Positions 35,880 to 46,156 are shown, counted from the stretch's first letter. The stretch is 64,000 nt of DNA from Herbidospora daliensis (GCF_001570585.1 NZ_BBXF01000002.1:682001-746000), one strand, 5' to 3'. A program made the numbers and translations. The notes: generated by a model from the sequence alone, not told the origin.

Positions 35880-37121
35880 ATGGCGGTTTGGTGGGTTAAC
35901 CAGCGGCACACGTTCGATCAAGAGCTCGCGGCCGGGATTCTCTGGGCTCCCAAGGCCGACAGAAACGGACATCGCAAGTCACACTGGAACACCATGACGG
36001 AGGTGCGTCCGGGCGACACTGTCATCCACTACGCGTCCAAGGCGGTGGTCGCGGTGAGCGTGGTCACTGCCGCTGCTGTCGATGCTCGCCGGCCAATGGA
36101 CTTGCCGGACGACTGGGATCGGGACGGTCGACTCGTAGAGGCTGTCTACCGTCGGGCGACCCGGCCCGTCTCGCTGACTGAGATTCCGCAACAGTGGCGC
36201 ACAGGACACTCATCACCGGGCGGTCCGTTTAAGCGTGACGGTGGTGTCAACCAGGGGTACCTCTTCCGAGTGGACGATGACTTTAGCGACCGGTTTATGC
36301 ACCAGTTCGGTGACCGGTTCGCTGGCGTTTCCGCGGCGCTACCTGCGGAGGCGAACGAGAGCGCCACCAATGTTCTTCGGCGGCTTCTCGGCGAGGAGCT
36401 CACCACCATCTCTGGTCAGCGCAACCGTATTCTTGAAGTGCAACCTCCCAATGTTCGAGTCGCGACCAGTCGATCCCCCGAAGGCAAGTTAATTCCGATT
36501 GCAGACGTAGAGGCTGCCCTCGCCAGACTCCAGTCTCGGGGAAGCGTCACGATCCATCCCGATGAGGTGGGTTACCGGAGTGCTTTCATCGGCTCGGTGC
36601 TTCTTACCTTCCCAGGGGTCGAGCTAAGAGAAGGCACACCGCCAGTCATCGCTGTACGTCCTCCTGATGCGCCTGACACGCCAACACAGGACCAGGAAAG
36701 CCTCAGCTACGAAGGTGAACTGGACCGGCCCGTCACGGCTGCGCAACGTGGGGAGCAAGCACGCTTGCGCCGAAGGCTCTTCGGATCAGACACCGTTGCA
36801 GTGTGCGCCCTATGCGGCGATACCTTTCCTGTGCGCTTCCTTGTCGCCGCTCACATCAAAATGCGGAGCCTCTGCACGGACGAAGAACGCCGCGACCTCG
36901 CGCATATTGCGATGCCGGCATGCCACTTCGGTTGCGATGCTCTCTATGAGACGGGCTACATCTCCGTTGATCAAGACGGGAAGGTCGTAGCAGCAGCCGT
37001 AGAAAACGAGGACTTCCTATCAGCTCGGCTTTTGTATCTGGCTGGCCGGGCTTGCCTGTCGTTCACTGAAGGTAGTCGCCGCTACTTCGCATGGCACTAC
37101 GACAATCGCTTCCGACGGTGA
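35880..37121 (+). CDS. PUA/EVE-like-HNH endonuclease, candidate type IV restriction enzyme
   Basis: 413 aa. Residues ~1-150 resemble an EVE/PUA-superfamily domain (WWVNQRHTF...W...VRPGDTVIHYASKAVVAVS), a fold that reads modified bases. A central region (~170-260; NRILEVQPPNVRVATSRSPEGK, YRSAFIGSVLLTFPG) is typical of restriction-associated HNH proteins. The C-terminus is an HNH_2-type nuclease: Cys309-x2-Cys312, AAHIKMRSLC and CHFGCDALYETGYIS. Reader-HNH fusions cut DNA carrying modified cytosines. No methyltransferase is adjacent, as expected for type IV systems. Base composition is visibly less GC-rich than its neighbours, consistent with transfer. Confidence 0.78.
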   Translation: MAVWWVNQRHTFDQELAAGILWAPKADRNGHRKSHWNTMTEVRPGDTVIHYASKAVVAVSVVTAAAVDARRPMDLPDDWDRDGRLVEAVYRRATRPVSLTEIPQQWRTGHSSPGGPFKRDGGVNQGYLFRVDDDFSDRFMHQFGDRFAGVSAALPAEANESATNVLRRLLGEELTTISGQRNRILEVQPPNVRVATSRSPEGKLIPIADVEAALARLQSRGSVTIHPDEVGYRSAFIGSVLLTFPGVELREGTPPVIAVRPPDAPDTPTQDQESLSYEGELDRPVTAAQRGEQARLRRRLFGSDTVAVCALCGDTFPVRFLVAAHIKMRSLCTDEERRDLAHIAMPACHFGCDALYETGYISVDQDGKVVAAAVENEDFLSARLLYLAGRACLSFTEGSRRYFAWHYDNRFRR

Positions 37122-37671
37122 CATAGGTGGCCTGTTTTACACACTAGCGGAGGCGATGCCTTCGGCTCTGATAGGAGACCCGTCCTCAATCAGCGCCCAT
37201 GGGGGCTCATACGGGGAAGTCTGATCATTCGCTGGTGGCTGGCGAGAAGTGTTCCGAGCTGGACCGGTGTTCCTTTAGGATGCCGGGCCGTTGTGTCGCG
37301 CTCGCCGCCATGCCAGGCGGAGGCTGTGTTACTCGGCGGCTTGGGAAGCTTAGATCGCGTGGAAAGCGAAGCACGCCTTTGTGGCAGCAGCTCTATCAGC
37401 ATCAGCGCGCGACAAGTGGACGGCACCAGCTGAGCGACTTGGGATAGCGGTCGAATCCGACAACAGGAAACATGCGGCCCGGCGGCTGTGCAACTTCGCC
37501 TCCTAGGAGGTGCTGGAAGCGCTCGCATCAATTTTGGTTCGATGGATAGAGGATAAAAAAGGTTCGGTTGTTGGTCGTTTGTGTTCGCCCTTTCCTGAAC
37601 AGCCGCGTTCGCCACCCTCTACCCTTGCGCATATCGGTGCGATCCGGTCAACGGAATCGAAGGGGCGAACC
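37122..37671. other. Gap without a convincing gene
   Basis: 550 nt between the HNH gene and the RNase H gene. A 141-codon minus-strand frame exists but has low-complexity, non-protein-like composition. Likely decayed island DNA; no repeat of the tRNA-Ser 3' end was found in it. Confidence 0.4.
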
Positions 37672-38454
37672 ATGAGCAGTAGGTCAGCCGCCGAATTCGA
37701 GTCCTCCTTGATCCTGCTGACAACCGACCTGGCCGAACGCGCCAAAGACCTGCGCAAATACGCCCTGACCTGCTCCAACTGCACCCGCTGCAGAAGCGCC
37801 CAAGAGTGGGTCTGGCTGGCCTCCGCCGAGGAGGCCGCCGCACACCCCCACGGCACCTCGACGCAAGTGAAGCCCCAGGTGGAGCAGCGCGTCAGCGTCG
37901 TCCCCGGGTTCGGGAAGCACAGGTCTCTGGTCGCCGCTTCGGATGCGGCGTACAAGGGCAGGTTCGGTGGGTTGGGGTTCGTCGTGAGCGACGGTCATTA
38001 CGGGATGAAGCACTGGCCGCCTGACGCCGGCATGCGGTTGCTGGACCCGAGTGGGCAGTCAAAGGTCCTGGTCGCGGAGTTACGCGCGGCGGCCATGGCC
38101 ATCAAGGCGCTCGGCGACCGCGCGGGCAAGGCTTCGCTTCTCCTGGACAGTTCGGGTGCCATTGCTTATCTGCGTTCCTGGCAGAAAGGCGATGTCGAGC
38201 GTATGCCGGCCGGATACAGTCTCCGGCCTCGGATGAGCGGTGCCCGGCCCACTTTGGTGAGCCTCGCGGCCAAGGTCGCGAAGTTGCCCATGCTCCGCAT
38301 CGAGCACGTCAAAGGTCACACGGGGCATCCGTTAAATGAAGCGGCGGACGCGCTCGCGGATATCGCCATGCGGAATCCGGCCGACAGGCATGAAAGGGCG
38401 GAAGGTGTCGTCGACGCTTTTCTCCGGGCGTGGCACGGGAGATCGCTACGCTGA
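37672..38454 (+). CDS. RNase H-fold protein
   Basis: 260 aa from ATG 37672. An N-terminal helical region with CSNCTRCRSAQEW (Cys pairs) is followed by an RNase HI fold with the acidic set Asp91 (AASDAAYKG), Glu136 (VAELRAAAMAI), Asp159 (LLLDSSGA) and a final HVKGHTGHPLNEAADALAD block with His and Asp. It should cleave RNA in RNA-DNA hybrids or act as a structurally related nuclease. A ~90-residue Cys-containing N-terminal extension sets it apart from housekeeping RNase HI. Its position after the tRNA-Ser island suggests it is accessory. Confidence 0.8.
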   Translation: MSSRSAAEFESSLILLTTDLAERAKDLRKYALTCSNCTRCRSAQEWVWLASAEEAAAHPHGTSTQVKPQVEQRVSVVPGFGKHRSLVAASDAAYKGRFGGLGFVVSDGHYGMKHWPPDAGMRLLDPSGQSKVLVAELRAAAMAIKALGDRAGKASLLLDSSGAIAYLRSWQKGDVERMPAGYSLRPRMSGARPTLVSLAAKVAKLPMLRIEHVKGHTGHPLNEAADALADIAMRNPADRHERAEGVVDAFLRAWHGRSLR

Positions 38455-38478
38455 GGCCCAGCCTTCGGAAGGACCGTT

Positions 38479-39390
38479 TTGTCCACCCTGTCGAGACCCG
38501 CGTTGCTCACCTGGTTGGTGGCCGCGGCCGTCGCCGCCTATCCGACTTGGGAGGAATGGCGCTTCCGCCTCGACCCCGGTCCGCTGGAGTTCTTCTGCTT
38601 AGGCGACGGATGGCTGGACGTGTCGCCGCTCGATCCCCTGCGAGGCGATCTCGACACGCTCTTGATGGACGTCGAAGCGTTCGCCATCCCATCGCTACTG
38701 ATCATCATGGGAGCATTCTTCGCCCGCCAGGACGCGCGGCGCGCAGGGCGGCGAACGGCGGGTGTCCTCGTTCTGATCGCGGTCGTCAAACCGGCCACTC
38801 CTCTCTACAGCTCGCCCGAGGAGTGCGGTGGCACGATCCTCATCCTCAGCGGCGAGTGGTTCGCCACGGTGGTGGACAGTTGGGGGAGCACCCAGGTCTG
38901 CCTCATCGCCGCCGCCGTCCTCGTCCTCCTCGTCACCTGGCGGAAAAGCGCCTCGTCATCGACCGGGAGGACCTGGCGTCGGGTAGTAGCGTTCCTGGTC
39001 GACTACCTGGCCCTCATCGTGATCCTTTCGCTGCCCGGGTTGTCGTACAGCCTCGGCTACGGGTTGCTGAACTCGGCCACGGTCCAGTTGGACGTCATCG
39101 ATTTCGACCGGTGGTTGGTCGTGCTCGTCGTCTTTCTGTACTTCTGGGTGCAGCACCGGCTCTGGGGGCAGACGCTAGGCAAGCGCCTCGCGGGCGTTCA
39201 TATCGTCCCCAACCGCCGGATGGCGCTCCGCACCGTGTTGTCGCTGCTCGTCTTCGTCGCGGTCGTCGGGCCCGTGGTTCTGATCGTCGACGGGATGTGG
39301 GCGCTGCTCGACCCCGAAGGCCGGGCGCTGCACGACCGGTTGCTGAAGACCGAGGTCACCCGCACGGTGCGCGACGAAGTGGGCGTGTGA
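38479..39390 (+). CDS. RDD-domain membrane protein
   Basis: 303 aa, TTG start with GGAAGGA 5 nt upstream (38467-38473). The first ~155 residues contain three TM segments and an external loop; the C-terminal half is an RDD domain (RRVVAFLVDYLALIV, WGQTLGKRLAGVHIV, RALHDRLLKT) with paired Arg/Asp. RDD proteins are often minor ion-exchange or stress-related membrane proteins. Unlinked to its neighbours. Confidence 0.82.
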   Translation: MSTLSRPALLTWLVAAAVAAYPTWEEWRFRLDPGPLEFFCLGDGWLDVSPLDPLRGDLDTLLMDVEAFAIPSLLIIMGAFFARQDARRAGRRTAGVLVLIAVVKPATPLYSSPEECGGTILILSGEWFATVVDSWGSTQVCLIAAAVLVLLVTWRKSASSSTGRTWRRVVAFLVDYLALIVILSLPGLSYSLGYGLLNSATVQLDVIDFDRWLVVLVVFLYFWVQHRLWGQTLGKRLAGVHIVPNRRMALRTVLSLLVFVAVVGPVVLIVDGMWALLDPEGRALHDRLLKTEVTRTVRDEVGV

Positions 39391-39459
39391 CTTTTGTCAG
39401 CGTGACCGCCCGACAAGCTTCACTACCCCCACATTTCCACCCTTTCTACCGTTGTCCAC

Positions 39460-40343
<884 letters not shown>

Positions 40344-40350
<7 letters not shown>

Positions 40351-41075
40351 ACTATCTCCGTCTCGAACTGCTCCAGGTCCTGCGGGACCGCTACTACCTG
40401 TTCTTCGCGCTCGCTCTGCCCGTCGCCTTCTATCTGTTGTGGTCGAGCATCTTCTCTTCGGATCGGCTCGATCCCGTGACCGGGTTGCCGTCTTCGGTCG
40501 ACATCATGATTTCCATGGCCTCCTACGGCGCACTCGGTGCGACCTTGATGAGCACCGGGGTGCGGCTGGCCGCCGAGCGGCGCAGCGGGTGGTTGCGGCA
40601 GCTGCGGGTGACGCCGTTGACGCCGACGACGGTGATCGTGGTGAAGACGCTGGCCGCCATGTCGCTGGGGCTGCCGGCCGTGGTCCTCGTGGGGCTGGCG
40701 TCGGTGCTCTGGCAGGGGGTGCGGCTCGACGCGCCGCAGTGGGTCGCGATCATCGGGCTGCTCTGGGTCGGCACGTTGCCCTTCGCCGCGCTCGGCACCC
40801 TCATCGGGTCGCTGGCCGGGCCCGACGCCGCCCAGCCGATCACCCTCGGGGCCTACTTCGGGCTGGCGGTCGCCGGGGGCATGTGGGTGCCGCTGTCGGT
40901 GTTGCCGCAGGTGATCAGGGACGTCGCCACGGCTTTGCCGTCGACCCGGTTCGCCGAGCTGGGGCGGGCGGTGGCCGCCGGGCACGCGCCGCCGGTGTCG
41001 GCCGGGCTGGTGCTGGCCGCCTGGACGGTCGCGCTGGGCGTGTTCGCCGTCGCCGCCTACCGGCGGGCCTGGTGA
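40344..41075 (+). CDS. ABC-2 permease
   Basis: 243 aa, six TM helices: N-terminal RLELLQVLRDRYYLFF, cytosolic RRSGWLRQLRVTPLTP coupling helix and a C-terminal hairpin PLSVLPQVI. Partner of the ATPase before it. Its TGA overlaps the kinase GTG (GTGA). Confidence 0.9.
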
Positions 41076-42178
41076 GACGGCTCCTCGTCGGCGACGTCCA
41101 AGGCTCCGAGCTGCTGCAACGGGCCTTCTGGACGTCGTTCGGGCTGCTCTTCCTCACCCCGGTCGTGGTGGACGTGGCCTATTACGAGGGGGTGCGGCGC
41201 TGGCTCGGATGGGCGGGTCTGCTGGTGTTCGTCCTCACCTATTACGCGGTGGCGTTCGTGGGGCGCAGCTGGGACGAGGCGATGACCGGCCGGGAGATCC
41301 TGGTGCTGGTGACGTTCTCCCTGCTGACGGTGGGGTTGCCGGTGGGCTTCGGCCTCGACTGGCTCGGGGTGATGTTGTATCTGGCGTTCCCCTACTCGAT
41401 GGCGCTGCCGCTGCGGTGGGCCCCGGCCGCGGTGGTGGCCGCTGCGGTGGTGACGGCCGGGACCGGCCTGTTCATCGGCGCGCCGCCCGCCGTGTACGGC
41501 GCGGTCGCCGGCGGAGTGCTGGCGCTGGGCATCCTGATGGCCGCGCTGCGGCACGCGCGCACGCTGGTGCTGCAACTCCAGGAGGCGCGCGACGAGGTGG
41601 CCCGGCTCGCCGCCGCCGACGAACGGCTGCGCATCGCCCGTGACCTGCACGACGTGCTCGGCCACACGCTGTCGCTGATCGTGCTGAAGAGCGAGCTCGC
41701 GCGCCGGCTGGCCGGCCGTGACCTCGACCGGGCCGTCGGCGAGATCGGCGACATCGAGTCGGCGGCGCGGTCGGCGCTGGCCAACGTCCGCGAGGTGGTC
41801 AGCGGTTACCGCAGACGGGCCCTGAGCGAGGAGCTCGACGGCGCGCGGGCGACGCTGGCGGCGGCCGGGGTCGACGCGACGGTCCGCATGGCGGGCGGCC
41901 CGCTGCCCGATGCGGCCGACGGCGTGTTCGGCTGGGCGGTACGCGAGTCGGTCACCAACGTGGTCCGGCACGCCCGCGCGTCCCGCTGCGTCATCGAGAT
42001 CGCCCACGGCGACGGTGCGGCGACCCTGGAGATCCGCGACGACGGCCAGGTCGGCGCCAGCACGTTCCGGGCAACGGCCTCACCGGCCTGTCCGAACGGG
42101 TCACGGGCGAAGGCGGCACGCTGGAGTCGGGCCCGCTGCCGGGCGGCGGCTTCCGCGTCGCCGTCAGGGTGCCCGTAG
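41072..42178 (+). CDS. Sensor histidine kinase, DesK/NarL type, frameshifted C-terminus
   Basis: 368 aa as encoded. Five TM helices, then a coiled coil and the HisKA_3 box ERLRIARDLHDVLGH with His193, N-box SVTNVVRHA and G1 IRDDG. After about 42060 the frame changes: the other frame continues correctly with PGNGLTGLSERVTGEGG and ends with a TGA that overlaps the regulator ATG (42189-42192). The restored gene would therefore be 41072-42192. A one-base deletion near 42061-42063 is the simplest cause (true mutation or assembly error). As encoded it lacks the G2 ATP-binding box and is probably inactive. Confidence 0.82.
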   Translation: MRRLLVGDVQGSELLQRAFWTSFGLLFLTPVVVDVAYYEGVRRWLGWAGLLVFVLTYYAVAFVGRSWDEAMTGREILVLVTFSLLTVGLPVGFGLDWLGVMLYLAFPYSMALPLRWAPAAVVAAAVVTAGTGLFIGAPPAVYGAVAGGVLALGILMAALRHARTLVLQLQEARDEVARLAAADERLRIARDLHDVLGHTLSLIVLKSELARRLAGRDLDRAVGEIGDIESAARSALANVREVVSGYRRRALSEELDGARATLAAAGVDATVRMAGGPLPDAADGVFGWAVRESVTNVVRHARASRCVIEIAHGDGAATLEIRDDGQVGASTFRATASPACPNGSRAKAARWSRARCRAAASASPSGCP

Positions 42179-42188
42179 GGTCGGCCTC

Positions 42189-42794
42189 ATGATCAGGGTC
42201 ATGCTGGCGGAAGACCAGAATCTGGTGCGCGGCGCCCTGGCGGCGCTGCTCGGCCTGGAAGAAGACCTGGAGATCGTCGCCGAGGCGGCCGACGGCGTCG
42301 AGGCGGTCGCCGTGGCCCGGCGGGAGCGGCCCGACGTGGCCCTGCTCGACATCGAGATGCCCGGCGCCGACGGCCTCACCGCGGCGGGGCAGATCCGCGC
42401 GGCGGTGCCCGAGTGCCATGTAATGATCTTGACCACGTTCGGCCGGCCCGGCTATCTGCGCCGGGCGATGGAGGCGGGCGCGTCGGCCTTCCTCATCAAG
42501 GACAGCCCGGCCGAGCAGCTGGCGGCGGCGATCCGGCGGGTGGTGGCGGGGGAACGCGTCATCGACCCGGCCCTGGCCGCGGCGGCGTTGAGCGCCGGTC
42601 CGAATCCGCTGTCACAACGTGAGCGCGATGTGTTGGCGGCGGGGGCGGTCGGCGCGACGATCGCCGACATCGCCTCCCGGCTGCACCTTTCCGAGGGCAC
42701 CGTCCGCAACTACCTGTCGTCGGCCATCACGAAGGTGGGGGTGCGCAACCGCATCGAGGCCGCCCAGGCCGCGGAGCGGAACGGCTGGTTGTAG
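42189..42794 (+). CDS. NarL/DesR-type response regulator
   Basis: 201 aa. Receiver with acceptor Asp54 (ALLDIEMPG), Thr and Lys switch residues (LTTFGR, LIKDSP) and a C-terminal LuxR helix-turn-helix (LSQRERDVLAAGA..ATIADIASRLHLSEGTVRNYLSS). Partner of the upstream kinase. TAGGGT (42176-42181) 7 nt before ATG may provide a leaderless secondary transcript. Confidence 0.93.
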   Translation: MIRVMLAEDQNLVRGALAALLGLEEDLEIVAEAADGVEAVAVARRERPDVALLDIEMPGADGLTAAGQIRAAVPECHVMILTTFGRPGYLRRAMEAGASAFLIKDSPAEQLAAAIRRVVAGERVIDPALAAAALSAGPNPLSQRERDVLAAGAVGATIADIASRLHLSEGTVRNYLSSAITKVGVRNRIEAAQAAERNGWL

Positions 42795-42799
42795 CCCCT

Positions 42800-43918
42800 T
42801 CACCGGCCGGCCAGTGCGAACCGCGCGTCCGGCCGTTCCCCGGTGAGGGCGAGGTCTGCCAGGACCCGCCCGACCGCGGGCACGAACTTGAAGCCGTGCC
42901 CGGAGAAACCCGCGGCCACGATGACCGGCCCGACCCGGTCGAGGACGAAGTCGGAGGTCGGCGTGGTGGTGTAGGTGCAGCTGATCGGGGTGCAGGCCCA
43001 CGGGTCGACCCCCGGCAGCCAGCGGCGCGCGTAGTCCCGCAGGACGCGGAGCTGATGGGGCTCGGCCGTGAAGTCACGGTCGTCGGGGTCGACGACCGGC
43101 CCGGTGCCGTGGAAGCCGACCTTGACGCCTTCGCCGGGGGTGGCCAGTCCGTACACGCCGCTGAGGAAGCCGGTGGCCGCCAGGGTCTGCTGGTCGAGGT
43201 GGTGGACGAAACTGGGCCACTCATCACTGTCGCGAAGCGGAGCGAAATGAGCGGGTTGCTCCTGGGTGACCCGGAGCGGCGGCAACGGCACGAGGGCGCC
43301 GAGCAGCTTCTCCGTCCACGCGCCGGCCGCGACCACCACCCGTTTCGCACGGTAGACGTCGTCTTCGGTGACGACGTCGACGGCGTCGTCACCGCGCACG
43401 GCTATCGCGAGGACCGGGGTGCGATGCCGGACGTCGGCCCCCAGGGCGGCGGCACGTCGCTGGAGCGCGGTGACGGCGTGGTCGGCGTGCAGCCGCCCGC
43501 TCGCCGGATGGAAGAAGACCTTGCCGTCGTAGCGCAGGCCGGGCCAGCGCTCGGCGGCTTCTTCGGCGGCCAGCCACTGGCCCGGCACGCCCGCCGCCTC
43601 GACGGCGCCGGAGAGCACGTCGAGGTCGGGCGTGCGGCCGTGGTTGACGCTGCCGGTGATGGTGAGCAGGGCGGCTCCCGACTCGGACTCCAGCTCCCGC
43701 CACAGGTCGTGGGCCTCGCGGGCGAGCCGGATGTAGACCGGGTCGCCGTAGGAGACCCGGAAGATCCGGGAGGCGCCGTGGGAGGCGCCGCGCACGTGGC
43801 CGGGTTCGAAACGTTCCAACAGCACGACGTCGGCGCCGCGCCCGGCCAGCCGCCACGCCGCCGCCGAACCCATGCCGCCCCCGCCAACGACGACGACGTC
43901 CACCACATGCCTGGCCAC
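42800..43918 (-). CDS. MSOX-family FAD oxidoreductase (sarcosine / N-methyltryptophan oxidase type)
   Basis: 372 aa. Rossmann FAD motif VVVVGGGGMGSAAAWRLAGRG, ASHGASR block and CTYTTTPTSDF, where the Cys corresponds to the covalent FAD site of monomeric sarcosine oxidase. It oxidises N-methyl amino acids, giving formaldehyde and H2O2; exact substrate open. GTG 43918 is preferred over TTG 43924 because AGGAGG lies 6 nt before it. Convergent with the response regulator, 5 nt apart. Confidence 0.87.
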   Translation of the reverse strand: MARHVVDVVVVGGGGMGSAAAWRLAGRGADVVLLERFEPGHVRGASHGASRIFRVSYGDPVYIRLAREAHDLWRELESESGAALLTITGSVNHGRTPDLDVLSGAVEAAGVPGQWLAAEEAAERWPGLRYDGKVFFHPASGRLHADHAVTALQRRAAALGADVRHRTPVLAIAVRGDDAVDVVTEDDVYRAKRVVVAAGAWTEKLLGALVPLPPLRVTQEQPAHFAPLRDSDEWPSFVHHLDQQTLAATGFLSGVYGLATPGEGVKVGFHGTGPVVDPDDRDFTAEPHQLRVLRDYARRWLPGVDPWACTPISCTYTTTPTSDFVLDRVGPVIVAAGFSGHGFKFVPAVGRVLADLALTGERPDARFALAGR

Positions 43919-44013
43919 ACGCAACCTCCTGATTTACCTGTATTCCCTACCTAAAATACCGAGTTGAATGTGCCTCTACCTCCACGCCGAATGACAAAAT
44001 AAAGTTCGGAGAC

Positions 44014-44469
44014 ATGCGGATCTTCTCGAACGTCTCCGAGCTCAAAGCCGCTCAAGGTACGCATCTCGGCTTCACGGAGTGGCGTACCGTCACCCAGGAA
44101 CAGGTCAACCTGTTCGCCGACGCCACCGGCGACCACCAGTGGATCCACGTCGACACCGAACGCGCCGCCCAAGGGCCCTTCGGGGCGACGATCGCCCACG
44201 GGTTCCTTTCGTTGTCGATGCTCCCCACCATGACGAGCGAGCTCATCAGGGTCGACGGGCTCGCCATGGGCATCAACTACGGGCTCAACAAGGTCAGGTT
44301 CCCCACCCCCGTCCCAGTCGGGTCGCGCGTGCGCGCCGGAGGGGAGATCCTCGACCTCACCGACACGGCTCAGGGGGTGCTGGGCACCCTCAAACTGGTC
44401 ATCGAGGTCGAGGGCGTGCCGAAACCGGCCTGCGTCGCCGAGCAGCTCATCCTCTACATCCCGGCGTAG
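44014..44469 (+). CDS. MaoC-family hydratase
   Basis: 151-aa hot-dog hydratase: ADATGDHQWIHVD and IAHGFLSLSM form the hydratase-2 motif with catalytic Asp and His. Likely R-specific enoyl-CoA hydratase or related acyl-thioester enzyme. A single gene; its stop overlaps the convergent response regulator by 16 nt. Confidence 0.9.
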   Translation: MRIFSNVSELKAAQGTHLGFTEWRTVTQEQVNLFADATGDHQWIHVDTERAAQGPFGATIAHGFLSLSMLPTMTSELIRVDGLAMGINYGLNKVRFPTPVPVGSRVRAGGEILDLTDTAQGVLGTLKLVIEVEGVPKPACVAEQLILYIPA

Positions 44470-45065
44470 TAGGCGGCCGCCTGGGCCCGGCTCTGCAGGC
44501 CGAGTTTGGCCAGCACCCGGCTGACGTGCGTCTTCACGGTCGGTTCGGCGATGTCGAGGGCGCGGGCGATCTCGGCGTTCGACAGGCCGCGGCCGAGGCA
44601 CGACAGCACGTCCCGCTCGCGGGCGGTGAGGTTGTCGGGCATCGCCGCCGGTCGCGTGCGCGCGAAGGCCGAGATGAGCTTCCTGGTCACCTGCGGCGAG
44701 ATCAGCCCGTCGCCGCCGGCCACCAGCCTGACCGCCTCGACGAGCGTGGCGGCGTCGGTGTTCTTCAGCAGGAACCCGGCGGCGCCCGCGCGCAGTGCGC
44801 CGAAGACGTATTCGTCCAGGTCGAACGTGGTGAGCACGAGGATCTCGGTCTGCCCGGCGAGCTGCCGGGCAGCCTCGATGCCGTCGAGGCGCGGCATCCG
44901 GATGTCCATGATCACGACGTCGGGGTGGTGCTCCTGGGCCAGCGCGACCGCCGCCCGGCCGTCGGCGGCCTCCCCGACGACCCGGATGTCGCTGGCGCCC
45001 TCCAGGACCAGCCGGATGCCCGTCCGCACCGCCGCGTGGTCGTCGGCGATCAGTACCGTGATCAT
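44454..45065 (-). CDS. NarL/LuxR response regulator
   Basis: 203 aa: acceptor Asp54 (VIMDIRMPRLDG), switch LTTFDLDEYVF, Lys in LLKNTD; C-terminal LTARERDVLSCLGRGLSNAEIARALDIAEPTVKTHVSR helix-turn-helix. ATG 45065 overlaps the kinase stop by 4 nt, so kinase and regulator are coupled. Regulon unknown. Confidence 0.94.
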   Translation of the reverse strand: MITVLIADDHAAVRTGIRLVLEGASDIRVVGEAADGRAAVALAQEHHPDVVIMDIRMPRLDGIEAARQLAGQTEILVLTTFDLDEYVFGALRAGAAGFLLKNTDAATLVEAVRLVAGGDGLISPQVTRKLISAFARTRPAAMPDNLTARERDVLSCLGRGLSNAEIARALDIAEPTVKTHVSRVLAKLGLQSRAQAAAYYAGM

Positions 45066-46156
45066 GTCGACAGGGTGGCGGTCACCCGCCAGCCGCGCTC
45101 ACACGGCCCCGCCTCGAACGTGCCGCCGAGCAGGTTGGCGCGCTCCTTCATGCCGATCAGCCCCGCCCGCGCGCCCGGCAGGTCGCGCGGCCGGTCGGTG
45201 ACCGGGTTGTCGATGGTGAGCACCAGTTCGTCCGGACGATAGTCGATCGCCACCGAAACCGGCGCGGAGCCGTGTTTGAGCGCATTCGTCAGCGACTCTT
45301 GGACAATTCGATATCCGGCCAGATCGACCGCTGGGGGCAGATCTCTGGGCGTGCCCTGGACGTCGACGACAGCCGTCACCCCCGTGCGTTTGACCAGGTC
45401 GTCGACCTCGGTGAGGCTCGGCCTGAGCGCCTCGTCCACGCCCTCGGCGCGGAGCAGCCCGATCATGCCGCGCATCTCGGCCATGCCCTGGACGCTGTTC
45501 TCCCGGATCGACTCCATGATCGATTGGACAGATCTCGCGTCCAAATCGGTTCTGGACAATACCGCGCTCGACTGGATGGCGATCGCGCTGAAATGGTTCG
45601 CCACCATGTCGTGCAGCTCCCTGGCCATCCGGTTGCGCTCGGCGGCGATGGCGGCCCTGCGGTCGTAATCGGCCATCAGCGCCGCCTGCCGGGCGTTGTC
45701 GCGCAGGTTCCGCACGATCGCCGCCGACGCGACCGGCATGACGGTGATCAGCCCGACCTGGAACCCCATCACCGTTCCCCAGGCCCACGAATGCGCCTGC
45801 AGCCCCGTCGACACGCCCGCCGCCAGCACCCAGAGCGGGCTGATCCGCAGCAGAACGGTCATCAGCCGTCGGGGCCCGTAGAGGGTCGCCGCGTAGATGT
45901 TGTCGGTGAACACGACGGCCGTACCGAGCGAAGGCCCCATCGTCGCGTCGGCCGCCAGCGCGACCACCCCGATGACGAACGCCGTCACCGGCCGCCGCCG
46001 GCGGATCACCACGCCGACGCAGGTGACCGCGAGCGGGACGAGGAACAGCTGGACCGGCACGCCCCTCGAATGGTCGTAGGCCCCCGCGGCCAGCAGCACG
46101 ACCCCGACCGCGAAGGCCGCGACGGCCATCAACGCGTCCTGCCGGTGGGGGGTCAT
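45062..46156 (-). CDS. Sensor histidine kinase
   Basis: 364 aa. Four to five TM helices (first ~150 residues), then HisKA_3 dimerisation with His182 (MARELHDMVANH), N-box ESLTNALKHG, G1 IDNPV and G2 GLIGMKERANLLGG. No extracellular sensor domain larger than loops. Partner of the regulator 44454-45065. A degenerate relative of its ATPase domain lies at 46738-47247. Confidence 0.92.
   Translation of the reverse strand: MTPHRQDALMAVAAFAVGVVLLAAGAYDHSRGVPVQLFLVPLAVTCVGVVIRRRRPVTAFVIGVVALAADATMGPSLGTAVVFTDNIYAATLYGPRRLMTVLLRISPLWVLAAGVSTGLQAHSWAWGTVMGFQVGLITVMPVASAAIVRNLRDNARQAALMADYDRRAAIAAERNRMARELHDMVANHFSAIAIQSSAVLSRTDLDARSVQSIMESIRENSVQGMAEMRGMIGLLRAEGVDEALRPSLTEVDDLVKRTGVTAVVDVQGTPRDLPPAVDLAGYRIVQESLTNALKHGSAPVSVAIDYRPDELVLTIDNPVTDRPRDLPGARAGLIGMKERANLLGGTFEAGPCERGWRVTATLST

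Noticed and set aside
37190-37615. 141-codon minus-strand gene
   Set aside because: No ribosome site, no recognisable motif, overlaps decayed DNA.
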